The notes beneath the pieces are model-generated. The model did no database searches and was not told the origin of the DNA. It worked only from the letters and a program-made list of their open reading frames with translations. A stretch of DNA of 64,000 nucleotides, from the NCBI GenBank assembly GCA_022821645.1, contig JAJEDE010000015.1:62001-126000 (forward strand). The letters are read 5' to 3'. Positions 27,721 through 38,156 of the stretch are shown here, piece after piece. Every line of letters starts with the position of its first letter. Within the stretch, counting starts at the first letter, position 1. The DNA is from Chloroflexota bacterium (lineage in GTDB: Bacteria; Chloroflexota; UBA11872). The position numbers and the translations under genes are program-made.

Positions 27721-28610
27721 GCCAGCACGCGATGCGCCCGCAATCGCCGCAGGAGCACCTCCTCGACCGGCCATTCCGACTCGATGGGGATATAGCGCGC
27801 ATGCCGCCGGTGGCAGAAGGCCTGGAGCTCGCTCGTCCACTCCGCCACGGTGGCCCGGAAGGCCGCCAGGAGCGCCGCGTCCCCGTAGAGATCGAGGCTG
27901 ACGCCGGTCTCGACGTCAACCAACTCGACCTCTTCGGCGAAATCCGGCTGCACGGCCTGCCCGTCGAGCACGTGGATCACCACAAGCTCGTGGCCACGCT
28001 CGACCAACAGGCCGATGGCCTCGGTGGCGTCGTCGGCGAGCAAATCCGATATGAGAACCGCCACCCCGTGCGGCCCGCCGCGGGCGGCATGGGCGCGCGC
28101 CGACGCCGCCAGGCGGGTGGGACCGGTGGGCGATTGGGCGTCGAGAAAGTCGTAGAGGCGGCTCGCCGCCGCGCGGCCCTGCTGGGGTGGGAAATGCTGG
28201 GGAGTTTCGCCGCCGATCAGGGTCGCGGCCAGATAGTCGTGGCTGGTGAGCGCCACCCAACCGAGCGCCGCCGCCAGACGCTGGGCGACGTCGAACTTTG
28301 ACGGCCGGCCCGTCGCCATCGAGGCGCTGGCGTCCAGGAACAGGTGGACGACGAGCGTCTCCTCGGATTCGCGGACCTTGACGAACAGCTCGTCGCTGCG
28401 GGCGTAGACATTCCAGTCGATCTGCCGGAAATCGTCTCCCGGCGTGTAGGAGCGGTAGTCGGCAAACTCGATGGACGATCCCGACTTACGGCTCCGGCGC
28501 CCGCCCGTGTGGAGATGCCCATGGGGCCGGTTGGAAACCACGGCCAGCCGTTCCAGCTGGGCGCGCAGCCCGGCCTCCGGAGCGAAGGCCGGTTCGGCCC
28601 GTCGGGCCAC
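27717..28610 (-). CDS. DUF58 domain protein
   Basis: A 297-residue protein with the DUF58 hallmark GDDFRQIDWNVYARSDELFVK and a following VWA-like fold (VVHLFLDASASM). DUF58 proteins nearly always lie beside MoxR ATPases, as here (6 bp after the MoxR gene), and before BatA-type proteins. No membrane segment is visible, so it is probably cytoplasmic. Start is GTG 28610. Function in the family is unsettled; an adaptor role between MoxR and the membrane VWA proteins is the usual proposal. Confidence 0.92.
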   Translation of the reverse strand: MARRAEPAFAPEAGLRAQLERLAVVSNRPHGHLHTGGRRSRKSGSSIEFADYRSYTPGDDFRQIDWNVYARSDELFVKVRESEETLVVHLFLDASASMATGRPSKFDVAQRLAAALGWVALTSHDYLAATLIGGETPQHFPPQQGRAAASRLYDFLDAQSPTGPTRLAASARAHAARGGPHGVAVLISDLLADDATEAIGLLVERGHELVVIHVLDGQAVQPDFAEEVELVDVETGVSLDLYGDAALLAAFRATVAEWTSELQAFCHRRHARYIPIESEWPVEEVLLRRLRAHRVLA

Positions 28611-28616
28611 GGTGTC

Positions 28617-29615
<999 letters not shown>

Positions 29616-29624
29616 GGTGGCACC

Positions 29625-31181
29625 CTACGGAGCGGAGAAGTAGCGGTCGAGCAGAATCTGCCGGTCCGCCGGCAGCGCGCGGCTCATGTCGGGACGACCC
29701 ACCGCCGTGCCGCGGCTGCCCGCCGAAGGCTCGTACTCGCGAGACACGTCCGTGCCCAGCTCCAGCACGGGCCGCATCACCGTCTCCTGGCCCTCTTCGG
29801 TCGGATCGATGGGCACGATTTCGAGCCGGCCTTCGGCGTCCAGCCGTTGATTGGCGGCCAGGTCCTCGATATTGGCCGGGACTTCCTGGCCCTCGGCCGC
29901 CGAGCCGCCCAGGCCGCCGCCTTCGCCGGCCGGTTGATTCAGCATGGCCGCGTTGCCGTCGCCGGCCATCGCGCCCTGCCCCGGCATCGCGGATCCGTCC
30001 GGAGCGGATTCGCCCGGCAGTTGGGCGCCCGCCCCGGTATCGGCGAGCATCTCGGCCAGGCCGGCTTCAAGGGTCGCGAGCTCCTGCCGCATGGCCGTGT
30101 TGCCGGCGGCCGATTCCTCGACGGCTTCGAGCATGCTGGCCAGCTCCTCGAAGCTGGAGCGGGCGTCGCTGAGCCGGCCGCTCTCCAGGGCTTCCGCCAG
30201 GTCGCCCAGCGGTTCCGCCAGGCGAGGATCCGTGGCGGCGGCTGCCGCGGCTTCGCCGAAACGCTCGCCCAGCTCCTCCCGCTGGGCCGCGCTCATCTCG
30301 GACAGCTCGGCGGCGAGGCGGCGCAGCTCCGACGCCGCGGCCGCGTACTCGCGATTGCCAAGCTCGCGGCCGAGCTGCCGTCCCTCGTCCGACAGGCGCA
30401 GATGCTCCGAGGCTTCATGGAGCGCCTGCTCCGCCGTGCCCGCCTCGGGATCGAGTTGCGCGCGAAGCTCGTCGATCGCCGCCTGCATGCGCTCGATCTC
30501 CGCGGCCGTTGTCGGATCGAGCGCCGCCGCTGAATCGCCGGGCGCTGCCGGACCCGGAGCCGCCGCGTCGGACTGCTCGACCTCGCCGCGGTCGAGGGAG
30601 AGCGGCGGGTTGATCGTGCGCCAGAACGGCGTGAGGGTGATCGCGGCCGCCCACGCCGCAAGGGCGGCGGCCGCCAGCGCCATGGTCAACAGATCGCGCC
30701 TGGACACGCCGTACGGCATGGCCCCGCCGGGATTCAGGCGACCCGCGGCCGCCAGCGCGTCGGCGTGCTGCAATTCGCGCACGTCGGGATCGACGTTTCG
30801 AAGCTCGGCAATCGCCGTCGAAAGACGTTCCTGCAAGCCGGCGCGGTTGTCATAGGCCAGCGCCACGTCGTGGGGCGCCGGCACATGGAGCGCCACCCCG
30901 GCCAGCACGACGACGCCGGCCAGCGCGAGGGCGATGCCGGCTGGGACGAGGAGATCGGGACCTCCCATCCACGCGGCCGGCACGGCGATGACGAGCGTGC
31001 CGGCGATTCCCAGCGTGACCAGGCGCGGCGTCAGGGCCAGCGCGCGGGCGCGTTGTCGGCGGCGCGCCAACTGCAACAGCCGAAGGCCCAGCGCCTTCCG
31101 GCCGTAGGCCGTTCCGCGAAAACTGGGCCGCGGCAGCGCAAAGCCCGACCATGCCGCCCGGCGAGCGCTGGCGTTGATCAT
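29625..31181 (-). CDS. Membrane-anchored coiled-coil protein heading the MoxR cluster
   Basis: A 518-residue protein, no firm family; it resembles DUF4175-type envelope proteins. Two close helices lie at about 55-100, a third at about 160-185, followed by a long alanine/glutamate-rich region (230-380) with strong coiled-coil character. A low-complexity Gly/Pro/Ala linker and a C-terminal tail (DRQILLDRYF) follow. It is the first gene of the minus-strand cluster, 9 bp before moxR, so it is likely a structural partner or substrate of that system. Alanine/glutamate runs mean homology searches need composition correction. Confidence 0.7.
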   Translation of the reverse strand: MINASARRAAWSGFALPRPSFRGTAYGRKALGLRLLQLARRRQRARALALTPRLVTLGIAGTLVIAVPAAWMGGPDLLVPAGIALALAGVVVLAGVALHVPAPHDVALAYDNRAGLQERLSTAIAELRNVDPDVRELQHADALAAAGRLNPGGAMPYGVSRRDLLTMALAAAALAAWAAAITLTPFWRTINPPLSLDRGEVEQSDAAAPGPAAPGDSAAALDPTTAAEIERMQAAIDELRAQLDPEAGTAEQALHEASEHLRLSDEGRQLGRELGNREYAAAASELRRLAAELSEMSAAQREELGERFGEAAAAAATDPRLAEPLGDLAEALESGRLSDARSSFEELASMLEAVEESAAGNTAMRQELATLEAGLAEMLADTGAGAQLPGESAPDGSAMPGQGAMAGDGNAAMLNQPAGEGGGLGGSAAEGQEVPANIEDLAANQRLDAEGRLEIVPIDPTEEGQETVMRPVLELGTDVSREYEPSAGSRGTAVGRPDMSRALPADRQILLDRYFSAP

Positions 31182-31249
31182 CCGAACTCCGGTCGATGCC
31201 GGGCGTGCGGCGCGCGTGGGGCCTCAATTGCTTCGCACGCGGGAATCGC

Positions 31250-31267
31250 GCCCCGCCCCGGCGGGGC
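31250..31267. terminator. GC hairpin downstream of recN
   Basis: GCCCCGCC (31250-31257) and GGCGGGGC (31260-31267) are exact complements. It lies 15 bp past the recN stop and before the next minus-strand gene, the right place to end the housekeeping operon. There is no T-tract, so it may act with Rho or only as an RNA-stabilising end. Confidence 0.45.
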
Positions 31268-31281
31268 AGGGTGCCGCGAGC

Positions 31282-33057
31282 CTAGCATCGGCGCGCCGCC
31301 GCCTCCGTGGCATATCCACCGGAATCTCCGGCCTGGCCGGCGTCCTTCCACGCCACCGCGTCGGCCAGGAGGTCGCGTGCCACGCGCCGTCCGGCGGTGG
31401 TGCGGCTGCCGCCCATGGCCGCGATTTCTTCGACGACGGCGTCTGGGTCGAGCCGGCGCACGTCGGTCACGGTGCCCGCCGCTTCCTCCTGTTTCTCCAC
31501 CACGAAGTGCGTGTCGGCGAAGGCCGCGACCGAGGGCAGGTGGGTCACACACAGGACCTGGTGGGCCCGCGCCAGCCTGGCCAGCTTCTGTCCCACCACG
31601 TCGCCGCTGCGTCCGCCCACGCCCACGTCGATCTCGTCGAAAATCAGCGTGGGCGTCTCGTCGACCGCGGCGAGCGCCGATTTCAGTCCCAGCAGAATCC
31701 GAGACATCTCCCCACCCGAGGCGACCGCGGCCAGCGGCCGCACCGGCTGACCGCGGTTCACGCTGAGCAGCATCTCCCCGGCGTCCACGCCCGATCGATC
31801 GAAAGCCACCCGCTCCTCGCCCTCGTCGAGCACGAGGCCCGCCGCATCGGCCCGCGTGTCCAGAGGGAACTCCACGTCGGCGTCGGGCAGGTTGAGGTCC
31901 GCCAGCTCGCGGGCAATCGCGCGTGTCAGCCGCTTGGCGGCGCCCAGCCGGCGCCGGCGAAGGTCCCGCGCGGCGTGCGCGAGGTCCGCTTCGAGGGCGG
32001 CCTGCTCGGCGGCAAGTCCCCGCCGCCGGTCGTCGGCGGCGCCCAGGTCCGAGAGCTGGCGGCGCGCATCGTCGGCAAAGGCGAGCACGTCGGCCAGCGA
32101 ATCGCCGTATTTGCGCTTGAGCGTGTCCAGCACGTCGAGCCGGGCGTTGATTTCCTCCAGCCGGGCCGGATCGGATTCGATGTCGGCGGCATAGGCGGCA
32201 ATGGACTGCGCGGCGTCTGTTATCACGGCCTGCGCCTCGGCGATCTGATCCGCCGCGGGCCTTACCGCCGGATCGAGGTCGGCGATCTCGGCGAGGGTCG
32301 CCATCGCCTCGCCCAGGCGGTCCACCGCCGCCCCGGCGTCGTCGCCCGTCAGGAGGCGCTCGGAGACGCCGGCCAGCTCGCGCAGGCGCTGCGCGTTGGC
32401 CAGCACGTGACGCTCGACACGCAGCGTCTCGTCTTCGCCAACCGACAGGCCCGCCCCGTCGATCTCATTCACCTGGAAGGACAGCAGGTCGATCAGACGC
32501 GCGGTCTCGCGGGCGTCCCGCCGCAGCTCCGCGTCCTCGGCCTTGACGGCGCGCCAGCGGTCCACCAGCCGGGCCACGTCCTGCCGCTCTCGCGTGTGAC
32601 CGCCGTAATGGTCCAGGTACTCGAGCTGACGGGAGGTGCGAAACAGCGATTGGTGTTCCACCTGCCCGTGGATGTCAATCAGGTGGGGTCCAATCTCGGC
32701 GAGGGCCCGCACCGGCACGGCGCGCCCGTTGACGCGGGCCACCGAGCGCGCGACGCCGTTGACGATGACCTCACGCGAGATCAGCAGCGACTCGTCCGGC
32801 TCGATGCCATACGCCTCCAGCCTGGCGGCAAGGCCCGCGCTCTCCGGCGGCGTGAACACGCCGTCCACGTAGGCCGCCCGCGCGCCGGCGCGCACGTCCT
32901 CGGGCCGAGCGCGGCGGCCCAGCAGCAGGTCGATCGCGTCGATGAGAATCGACTTGCCCGCGCCGGTCTCCCCGGTGAAGACGTTGAATCCCGGTTCCAG
33001 CGCAAGCTCGACGGCGTCGATCAGGGCCAGGTTCTGCACCCGCAGCCGGAGCAGCAC
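31282..33057 (-). CDS. recN: DNA repair protein RecN
   Basis: A 591-residue SMC-like ATPase for double-strand break repair. The N-terminal head has the Walker A GETGAGKS (29-36) after LRVQNLALID. Coiled-coil arms occupy the middle, and the C-terminal head has the signature ASGGEMSRILLGLK and Walker B IFDEIDVGVGG, followed by VTHLPSVAAFAD. I placed the start at GTG 33057, 5 bp after the nadK stop; the in-frame extension to 34188 is antisense reading of nadK and tlyA. Last gene of the fmdB-to-recN operon. Confidence 0.95.
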   Translation of the reverse strand: MLLRLRVQNLALIDAVELALEPGFNVFTGETGAGKSILIDAIDLLLGRRARPEDVRAGARAAYVDGVFTPPESAGLAARLEAYGIEPDESLLISREVIVNGVARSVARVNGRAVPVRALAEIGPHLIDIHGQVEHQSLFRTSRQLEYLDHYGGHTRERQDVARLVDRWRAVKAEDAELRRDARETARLIDLLSFQVNEIDGAGLSVGEDETLRVERHVLANAQRLRELAGVSERLLTGDDAGAAVDRLGEAMATLAEIADLDPAVRPAADQIAEAQAVITDAAQSIAAYAADIESDPARLEEINARLDVLDTLKRKYGDSLADVLAFADDARRQLSDLGAADDRRRGLAAEQAALEADLAHAARDLRRRRLGAAKRLTRAIARELADLNLPDADVEFPLDTRADAAGLVLDEGEERVAFDRSGVDAGEMLLSVNRGQPVRPLAAVASGGEMSRILLGLKSALAAVDETPTLIFDEIDVGVGGRSGDVVGQKLARLARAHQVLCVTHLPSVAAFADTHFVVEKQEEAAGTVTDVRRLDPDAVVEEIAAMGGSRTTAGRRVARDLLADAVAWKDAGQAGDSGGYATEAAARRC

Positions 33058-33062
33058 GCGAC

Positions 33063-33926
33063 CTAGGAATCCGAGTTGGAGGGACGCGCGAGTTGATGGG
33101 GCACGCGCCAGCGCAGCTTCTCGGCCAGGGTGGCGTAGAAGTAGCTGCGCGACTGCACCCGCGCGAATTGGGCGATGTGTTCGGATGCGCGGCACACCAC
33201 GCGGTCGCCGGCGTCCAGGAGGTATTGCGTCTGGCCGTCGATCGACAGCGTGGCCTCGTGCGTCGTGCGCACGCCGATGTCGATGGTGACGTCCCGGCCC
33301 ACGACGATTGAGTTCGCGGGCGTCAGGAACGGCGCGATGGGCGTGACGACTAGCTCGCGGACCTCGGGATGCAGCACCGGCCCCCCGGCGGCCTGGGTGT
33401 AGCCGGTGGTGCCGGTGGGCGTCGCCACGATCACGCCGTCGGCGGTGTAGGTGGTGAGCTCGGCGTCGTCGATGCGGACCTCGACCTCGATGACTCGGGC
33501 AATGCGTCCGCGGCCAACCACCACGTCGCCCGCGGCAATGCCGCGAGCCTCGGCCCCGTCGCTCCCCGTGTGGGTCCAGTCGATGAGCAGTCGGGGCTCG
33601 ATCCAATAGCCGCCCGCCACCAGGTCGGGCAAGCGGGCGTCCAGGTCGGCGCCGCTGAACTCGGTGAGAAACCCGATGCGCCCATAGTTGACGCCGGCGC
33701 AGGGCACGCCGAACGGCGCCGCGGTTCGCGCCGCGCGCAGCACGGTGCCGTCGCCGCCGAAGGTCAGGAGGAGATCGGAACCCTCGATCGCGTCCGGTTC
33801 GTCCACGATCTCGAACGACGACGACGCCCAGGCATCGACGCCAAGGTCTCCAAGCCGCTCGCGCACGCGGTCCGCATGGCGAACAGACGCCGCGATATGA
33901 GGCTGGTAGAGCAATCCAACGCGCAT
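33063..33926 (-). CDS. nadK: NAD kinase
   Basis: Phosphorylates NAD to NADP. The 287-residue protein has the catalytic GGDGT (57-61), the NYGRIGFLTEF motif, and the late TPTGTTGYTQAAGGPVLHP that binds NAD. Full length for the family. It sits between tlyA and recN, an order common in many bacteria. Confidence 0.96.
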   Translation of the reverse strand: MRVGLLYQPHIAASVRHADRVRERLGDLGVDAWASSSFEIVDEPDAIEGSDLLLTFGGDGTVLRAARTAAPFGVPCAGVNYGRIGFLTEFSGADLDARLPDLVAGGYWIEPRLLIDWTHTGSDGAEARGIAAGDVVVGRGRIARVIEVEVRIDDAELTTYTADGVIVATPTGTTGYTQAAGGPVLHPEVRELVVTPIAPFLTPANSIVVGRDVTIDIGVRTTHEATLSIDGQTQYLLDAGDRVVCRASEHIAQFARVQSRSYFYATLAEKLRWRVPHQLARPSNSDS

Positions 33927-33956
33927 GGCCTGGCCCGTCGTCGGCTTTGCCGCATT

Positions 33957-34697
33957 CTAGTGGGGCGCGGGCCAGGGCGGCGCCAGGTGCACGAACGTCT
34001 CCCGGTTGCCCCCGACGCCCGGCACCGGGCTGGGGCAGGTTCCAACCTCGACGAAGCCTGCACGGGCCAGCCACGTTCGAAAGTCCTGAAGCACCGCGTC
34101 GCGCTGCGCCTGGCTCTTGACCACGCCGTCCGGAGGCACGGATCTGCCGGGCAATTCGAACTGCGGCTTGAGGAGCAGGACCATCCATTGCGCCGCCGGT
34201 GCCGCGCGGACCAGGGAGTCGAGCACGTCGCGCAGCCGGATGAACGCGAGGTCGACGACCACGGCGTCGACCGGCGGCTCGATGGCGGCGACGTCCCTGA
34301 TGTCGGCGCCTTCGCGTACGTCAACCCGTGGGTCCTCGCGCAGGGCCGCCGCAAGCTGCCCGTGCCCCACGTCCACGGCAACGACGTGAGCGGCGCCGCG
34401 CTGGAGCAGCACGTCGGTGAATCCGCCCGTGCCCGCGCCCACGTCGAGCACGCGGAGCCCGCTCGGATCCAGGCCGAAGTGGTCCAGGGCGAAGGCCAGC
34501 TTGCGTCCGCCGCGTCCCACGTAGCGCGACGCTTCCGGGTCCACCTCGATGGCGGCGTCGGACGCCACGGTGCCTCCCGGGCGCCGAACCGGCGCATCGT
34601 CGACCCGCACGAAGCCGTCACGTACGTACTGGCGGGCCTGGGCTCGCGTGGGGGCCAGTCCGCGTCGGACCAGCTCAACGTCCAGCCGGCGCTTCAC
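33957..34697 (-). CDS. tlyA: TlyA-family rRNA 2'-O-methyltransferase
   Basis: A 246-residue protein with an N-terminal S4 RNA-binding domain (RLDVELVRRGLAPTRAQARQYVRDGFVRVD) and an FtsJ/RrmJ-type methyltransferase domain with the SAM motif VLDVGAGTGGFTD (about 83-95). TlyA proteins methylate ribose positions in 16S and 23S rRNA; C-terminal family members may also be haemolysin-annotated, which is historical. Located between hisB and nadK, the classical tlyA-nadK-recN order. Confidence 0.93.
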   Translation of the reverse strand: MKRRLDVELVRRGLAPTRAQARQYVRDGFVRVDDAPVRRPGGTVASDAAIEVDPEASRYVGRGGRKLAFALDHFGLDPSGLRVLDVGAGTGGFTDVLLQRGAAHVVAVDVGHGQLAAALREDPRVDVREGADIRDVAAIEPPVDAVVVDLAFIRLRDVLDSLVRAAPAAQWMVLLLKPQFELPGRSVPPDGVVKSQAQRDAVLQDFRTWLARAGFVEVGTCPSPVPGVGGNRETFVHLAPPWPAPH

Positions 34698-34706
34698 CGG
34701 CCGCGG

Positions 34707-35306
34707 CTAGGTTTCGAGGGTGCCCTTGGTGCTGGGCACCTGGCCCTCGCGGCGCGGATCGAGCGCGGTGGCCGCGTCGAGGGCGCGCGCCAGGGCCTTG
34801 AAGATGGCCTCGGCCTTGTGGTGGTCGTCGCGCCCGGCGAGCAGCCGCACGTGCACCGCCGCCCCGAGGTGGCGGGCGAACGACCCGATGAAGTGCTCGA
34901 TGAGCGACGATTCGAGGTCGCCGATCGCGTCCTGCCGAAACTCTGCGTCGAACGACAGATGGTCGCGCCCGGCTAGGTCCACGGCGACATTGGCCAGCGC
35001 CTCGTCCATGGGCACGGTGGCGTCGGCCATGCGCGCGATACCCACGCGGTCGCCAAGCGCGTCGTTGCACGCCTTCCCAAGCGTGATGCCCACGTCTTCC
35101 GCGGTGTGGTGCCCGTCGACGTTGAGATCGCCCGTGGCGTTGACGTCGAGGTCGAACATGCCGTGCTTGGCGATCTGGGCCAGCATGTGATCCAGGAAAC
35201 CGATGCCCGTGGATCCCTCGAAGTGGCCGGTGCCGTCGATGTCAACGGTAACCGTGACGTCGGTCTCGTCCGTTGTTCGCTGGACGGAGGCGGTGCGGTC
35301 AGCCAA
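34707..35306 (-). CDS. hisB: Imidazoleglycerol-phosphate dehydratase
   Basis: Sixth step of histidine synthesis. The 199 residues include the two manganese-binding histidine clusters FLDHML and DGHHTAEDVGI, and a second set SLIEHF and DDHHKAEAIFKA. This is the monofunctional enzyme; no phosphatase domain is present. It follows hisD by 42 bp on the same strand; other his genes are not in the window. Confidence 0.96.
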   Translation of the reverse strand: MADRTASVQRTTDETDVTVTVDIDGTGHFEGSTGIGFLDHMLAQIAKHGMFDLDVNATGDLNVDGHHTAEDVGITLGKACNDALGDRVGIARMADATVPMDEALANVAVDLAGRDHLSFDAEFRQDAIGDLESSLIEHFIGSFARHLGAAVHVRLLAGRDDHHKAEAIFKALARALDAATALDPRREGQVPSTKGTLET

Positions 35307-35348
35307 TGACGGCGACCCCCTGGTGCGCTCGTTGCCGCGCCATTGTAG

Positions 35349-36677
35349 TCACGGGCCGGCGGGGTTCTGACGGCGCTCCGCAGCCCGCGCGTGGCCTTCC
35401 AGCCGTTCCGCGCGCGCCATGCGGGCGGCCACCGGCGCCAATCGCTGGGAGTCGGACGCGTCGAGCCGCACCACGCTCATGGACTTCAGGAAGGCATAGA
35501 CCCCGCACGGCGACGCGAACCGCGCCGTGCCCCCGGTGGGCATGACGTGACTGGGACCGGCCACGTAGTCGCCGTGCACCTCGGGCGAGCCGGCGCCGAC
35601 GAACACGCCGCCGGCGTTGCGCACCCCGTCGAGCAGCCGCTGCGGATCGGCCACCAGCAGGCACAGGTGCTCCGGCGCATATTCGTTGGCCAGCGTCACG
35701 GCCTCGTCCAGATCCGCCACGACGCCCACGCCGCCGCGGACGGCAAAGCTGTCCGCCGCCACCGCCCGGCGCGGCAGCGATTCCAGCTGGCGCTCGATCT
35801 CCTGGGCAATTTCGCCGGCGAGCTCGGCGGAGTCTGTGAGCGCGATGGGGCTGGCCGGCCCGCCGTGCTCGGCCTGGGCGATGAGGTCCGCCGCGACATC
35901 CGCCGGATCGGCGGTCGCGTCGGCGATCACAAGGGTTTCGGTTGGTCCCGGCAGCACGCTCACGCCAGTGAGCCCGAACACCTCGCGCGTCGCCAACACT
36001 ACCCAGGCGTTTCCGGGGGCGACGACCGCGTCGCAGCGGGGCACCGACGCCGTTCCCACGGCCATGGCGGCAATGGCCTGCGCGCCGGACACCAGGAATA
36101 CCCGATCGACTTGCGCCACGTGCGCGGCCAGGGCGATGACGGGATCGACGCCGGAGGCGGCGGCGGGCGTGCAGACCACGATCTCGCGCACGCCGGCCAC
36201 GCGCGCGGGGATGGCCGTCATGAGCACCGACGAGGCCAGCGGACCGGATGCGCCGGGAATGTGGATCCCCGCTCGCTCGACCGGCATCCAGCGCTGCCCC
36301 ACGCCGCTTGCCTCATCGAAGAAATCTCGCGGCATCTGGCGCTGGTGAAAGGCCCGGATGCGCTCCGCGGCGACCTGGAGATCCGCCGCCAGGTCCGCCG
36401 GCGCCTTGGCGCGCGCGGCTGCCAGCTCCGCCGGGCTCACTTCGAAGCGCGATGGAATGTGGTCGCCCACCCTGGCGGCGATCTCTCGCAGCGCGTCGTC
36501 GCCGTCGGCCCGCACGCGCTCGACGACCTTGGCGACGAACTCCCGCGGGCTCAGCGACTCGCCAAAGACCGCCGACGCGCGTTGCCGTGCCGCCTCGTCG
36601 ACGACGGCCAGCTCGCCGTGCCTGGCGATCAGCTCCCGGCGCACGGCGTCGACGCCGTGAACGATACGTATGTTCAC
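35349..36677 (-). CDS. hisD: Histidinol dehydrogenase
   Basis: Oxidises histidinol to histidine in two steps with NAD. The 442-residue protein shows VERAGIHIPGASGPLASSVLM, PRCDAVVAPGNAWVVLATREVFG, GPTETLVIAD and AEHGGPAS, together with EYAPEHL, which carry the zinc and substrate residues of HisD. Standard length. It lies 30 bp after dtd in the housekeeping operon. Confidence 0.97.
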   Translation of the reverse strand: MNIRIVHGVDAVRRELIARHGELAVVDEAARQRASAVFGESLSPREFVAKVVERVRADGDDALREIAARVGDHIPSRFEVSPAELAAARAKAPADLAADLQVAAERIRAFHQRQMPRDFFDEASGVGQRWMPVERAGIHIPGASGPLASSVLMTAIPARVAGVREIVVCTPAAASGVDPVIALAAHVAQVDRVFLVSGAQAIAAMAVGTASVPRCDAVVAPGNAWVVLATREVFGLTGVSVLPGPTETLVIADATADPADVAADLIAQAEHGGPASPIALTDSAELAGEIAQEIERQLESLPRRAVAADSFAVRGGVGVVADLDEAVTLANEYAPEHLCLLVADPQRLLDGVRNAGGVFVGAGSPEVHGDYVAGPSHVMPTGGTARFASPCGVYAFLKSMSVVRLDASDSQRLAPVAARMARAERLEGHARAAERRQNPAGP

Positions 36678-36707
36678 GGCTGATCCCCGCCGGGGATGGC
36701 CGGTGAA

Positions 36708-37175
36708 CTAGGCGCGTCGACGCGCGATGTGCCGGTCATGGCTATCCAGGATGATGGTGACGGGACCCTCGTTGACCAATTCGACATCCATCGCGGCCCC
36801 AAACTCGCCGTGGCTCACGGGCACGCCGAGCGCCTCGAGGGCGGCGCCAAACTCCTGCACCAACGGCTCGGCGACGGCCGGAGCGGCCGCGCCGGTGAAG
36901 CTGGGGCGCCTCCCCTTGCGGGTTTCAGCGATCAGGGTGAACTGCGAAACCACCAGCACGGCGCCGCCCGTGTCCAAGACGGACCGGTTCATGCGCCGGT
37001 CCGCGTCCGGCATGATGCGCAGATTGGCGACCTTCTCCGCGAGATAGCGAACGTCGTCGGGACCGTCGCCCTCCGCCGCGCCCACCAGCGCCAGGAATCC
37101 CGGACCAATGGCCGCCACCTCCCGGCCGCCGACGGATACACGGGCTCGCGAGACTCGTTGGATGACGACGCGCAT
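36708..37175 (-). CDS. dtd: D-aminoacyl-tRNA deacylase
   Basis: Removes D-amino acids wrongly attached to tRNA. The 155-residue protein has the N-terminal MRVVIQRVSRARV, the active-site motif SQFTL and the cross-subunit VNEGPVTI (an NxGPVT variant), both diagnostic of DTD. It follows the FmdB-like gene after 12 bp. Confidence 0.96.
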   Translation of the reverse strand: MRVVIQRVSRARVSVGGREVAAIGPGFLALVGAAEGDGPDDVRYLAEKVANLRIMPDADRRMNRSVLDTGGAVLVVSQFTLIAETRKGRRPSFTGAAAPAVAEPLVQEFGAALEALGVPVSHGEFGAAMDVELVNEGPVTIILDSHDRHIARRRA

Positions 37176-37187
37176 GGGGATCGCGCC

Positions 37188-37547
37188 TCAATCGGACGCG
37201 GCGCCCTTTGCCGGCTCGGCCTTCGCTTCGGACTTGGCCGCCGCCGTCTCCTTGGCGGGAGCGTCGGTGGTCGCCCCATCCTTGGCCGGCTTGTCTGCTT
37301 TGTCCTCGCCGGCGTCGCCGGACTCGGCTGGGGCCTTGCCGTCGTCCTTGAACTTGTTCTTTTCCGAGCTGGCGCGGCTGTCGGTGGCGTACCAGCCATC
37401 ACCCTTGAAGATGATGCCGACCGGATGAAAGACCTTGCGCACGCGGCCGCGACACTCCGGACACTGGGTCAGCGGATCGTCGCTGAACCGTTGCATCACT
37501 TCGAAGCGATGCGTGCAAGCGGTGCATTCGTACTCGTAGGTCGGCAC
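37188..37547 (-). CDS. FmdB-family zinc-ribbon protein
   Basis: A 119-residue protein. The N-terminal MPTYEYECTACTHRFE...CPECRGRVRKVF is the FmdB zinc ribbon with two CxxC pairs. The rest is a low-complexity Lys/Ala/Glu/Asp tail without predicted fold. GTG 37547 was chosen because it gives the exact family start and AAAGGAG lies 9 nt upstream; an in-frame extension to 38003 is not coding. First gene of the minus-strand operon. Often called a regulatory protein, but the role is not established. Confidence 0.88.
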   Translation of the reverse strand: MPTYEYECTACTHRFEVMQRFSDDPLTQCPECRGRVRKVFHPVGIIFKGDGWYATDSRASSEKNKFKDDGKAPAESGDAGEDKADKPAKDGATTDAPAKETAAAKSEAKAEPAKGAASD

Positions 37548-37614
37548 GCCGGAGGACTCCTTTGGGGGATTCAGGGGCCGCCATCGGTTGCCGGAACGCG
37601 GCGGCGCCAGCGGG

Positions 37615-37642
37615 ATTATACGAACGTGCCGGGTTGTCCCAA
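37615..37642 (-). promoter_or_regulatory. Putative promoter of the fmdB-dtd-his-tlyA-nadK-recN operon
   Basis: On the minus strand TTGGGA (37642-37637) is followed after 16 nt by a perfect TATAAT (37620-37615). Transcription would start near 37608, giving a leader of about 60 nt to the GTG at 37547. It is the best housekeeping-type promoter in the window and stands where the seven-gene operon begins. Confidence 0.6.
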
Positions 37643-37820
37643 CGATCATCGGCATCTCCCGGCGAATGCCTCGGGCATGTTGACTGGAACCTTCGGGACC
37701 GGCCGAGTCCGTGGAGGGCCGTCCCGATGCAGGTCTCAATTGGCGCGTTTCGCACCGATCGCCGGAAAGGGCGGGTGCTAGGATTGGCGGCCAGCGGCAA
37801 GCCGTAGCAGGTCGGTATCC

Positions 37821-38156
37821 ATGCGGTGTCCGGAGTGCAGTCATCAGAACACCGAGGGCGCCTGGCTGTGCATCAACTGCGGCGAGAAGCTGCCTCGACC
37901 CGAGACGGCCGAAACCGATCTGAGTTCCGAGACGGCCACCCCGGACGAGTCCGGCCGGTTCGCGCCGAAGATCAGCGAGAATCTGCGCCGATTGCGTGAG
38001 CAAACGGAGCGCGAGCGAGCCGCGTCGGAGCCTCGCGCGCGCAAGACCACACCCAGCACGCCGTCCACCACCCTGCTGGGGTTGCCGCTGACCGTGTGGG
38101 CGGCCGTGGCGATCCTCATCATCGCCTTCGTCATCGTCGTCTCGAACCTGCAGTAA
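37821..38156 (+). CDS. Zinc-ribbon protein with C-terminal membrane anchor
   Basis: A 111-residue protein: zinc ribbon at the N-terminus (CPECSHQNTEGAWLCINCGEKL, two CxxC pairs), a charged linker (about 35-80), and one C-terminal helix (LTVWAAVAILIIAFVIVVS). The ribbon would face the cytoplasm, as in many tail-anchored zinc-ribbon proteins of unknown role. Its TAA stop overlaps the presumed start of the methyltransferase gene. Confidence 0.8.
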   Translation: MRCPECSHQNTEGAWLCINCGEKLPRPETAETDLSSETATPDESGRFAPKISENLRRLREQTERERAASEPRARKTTPSTPSTTLLGLPLTVWAAVAILIIAFVIVVSNLQ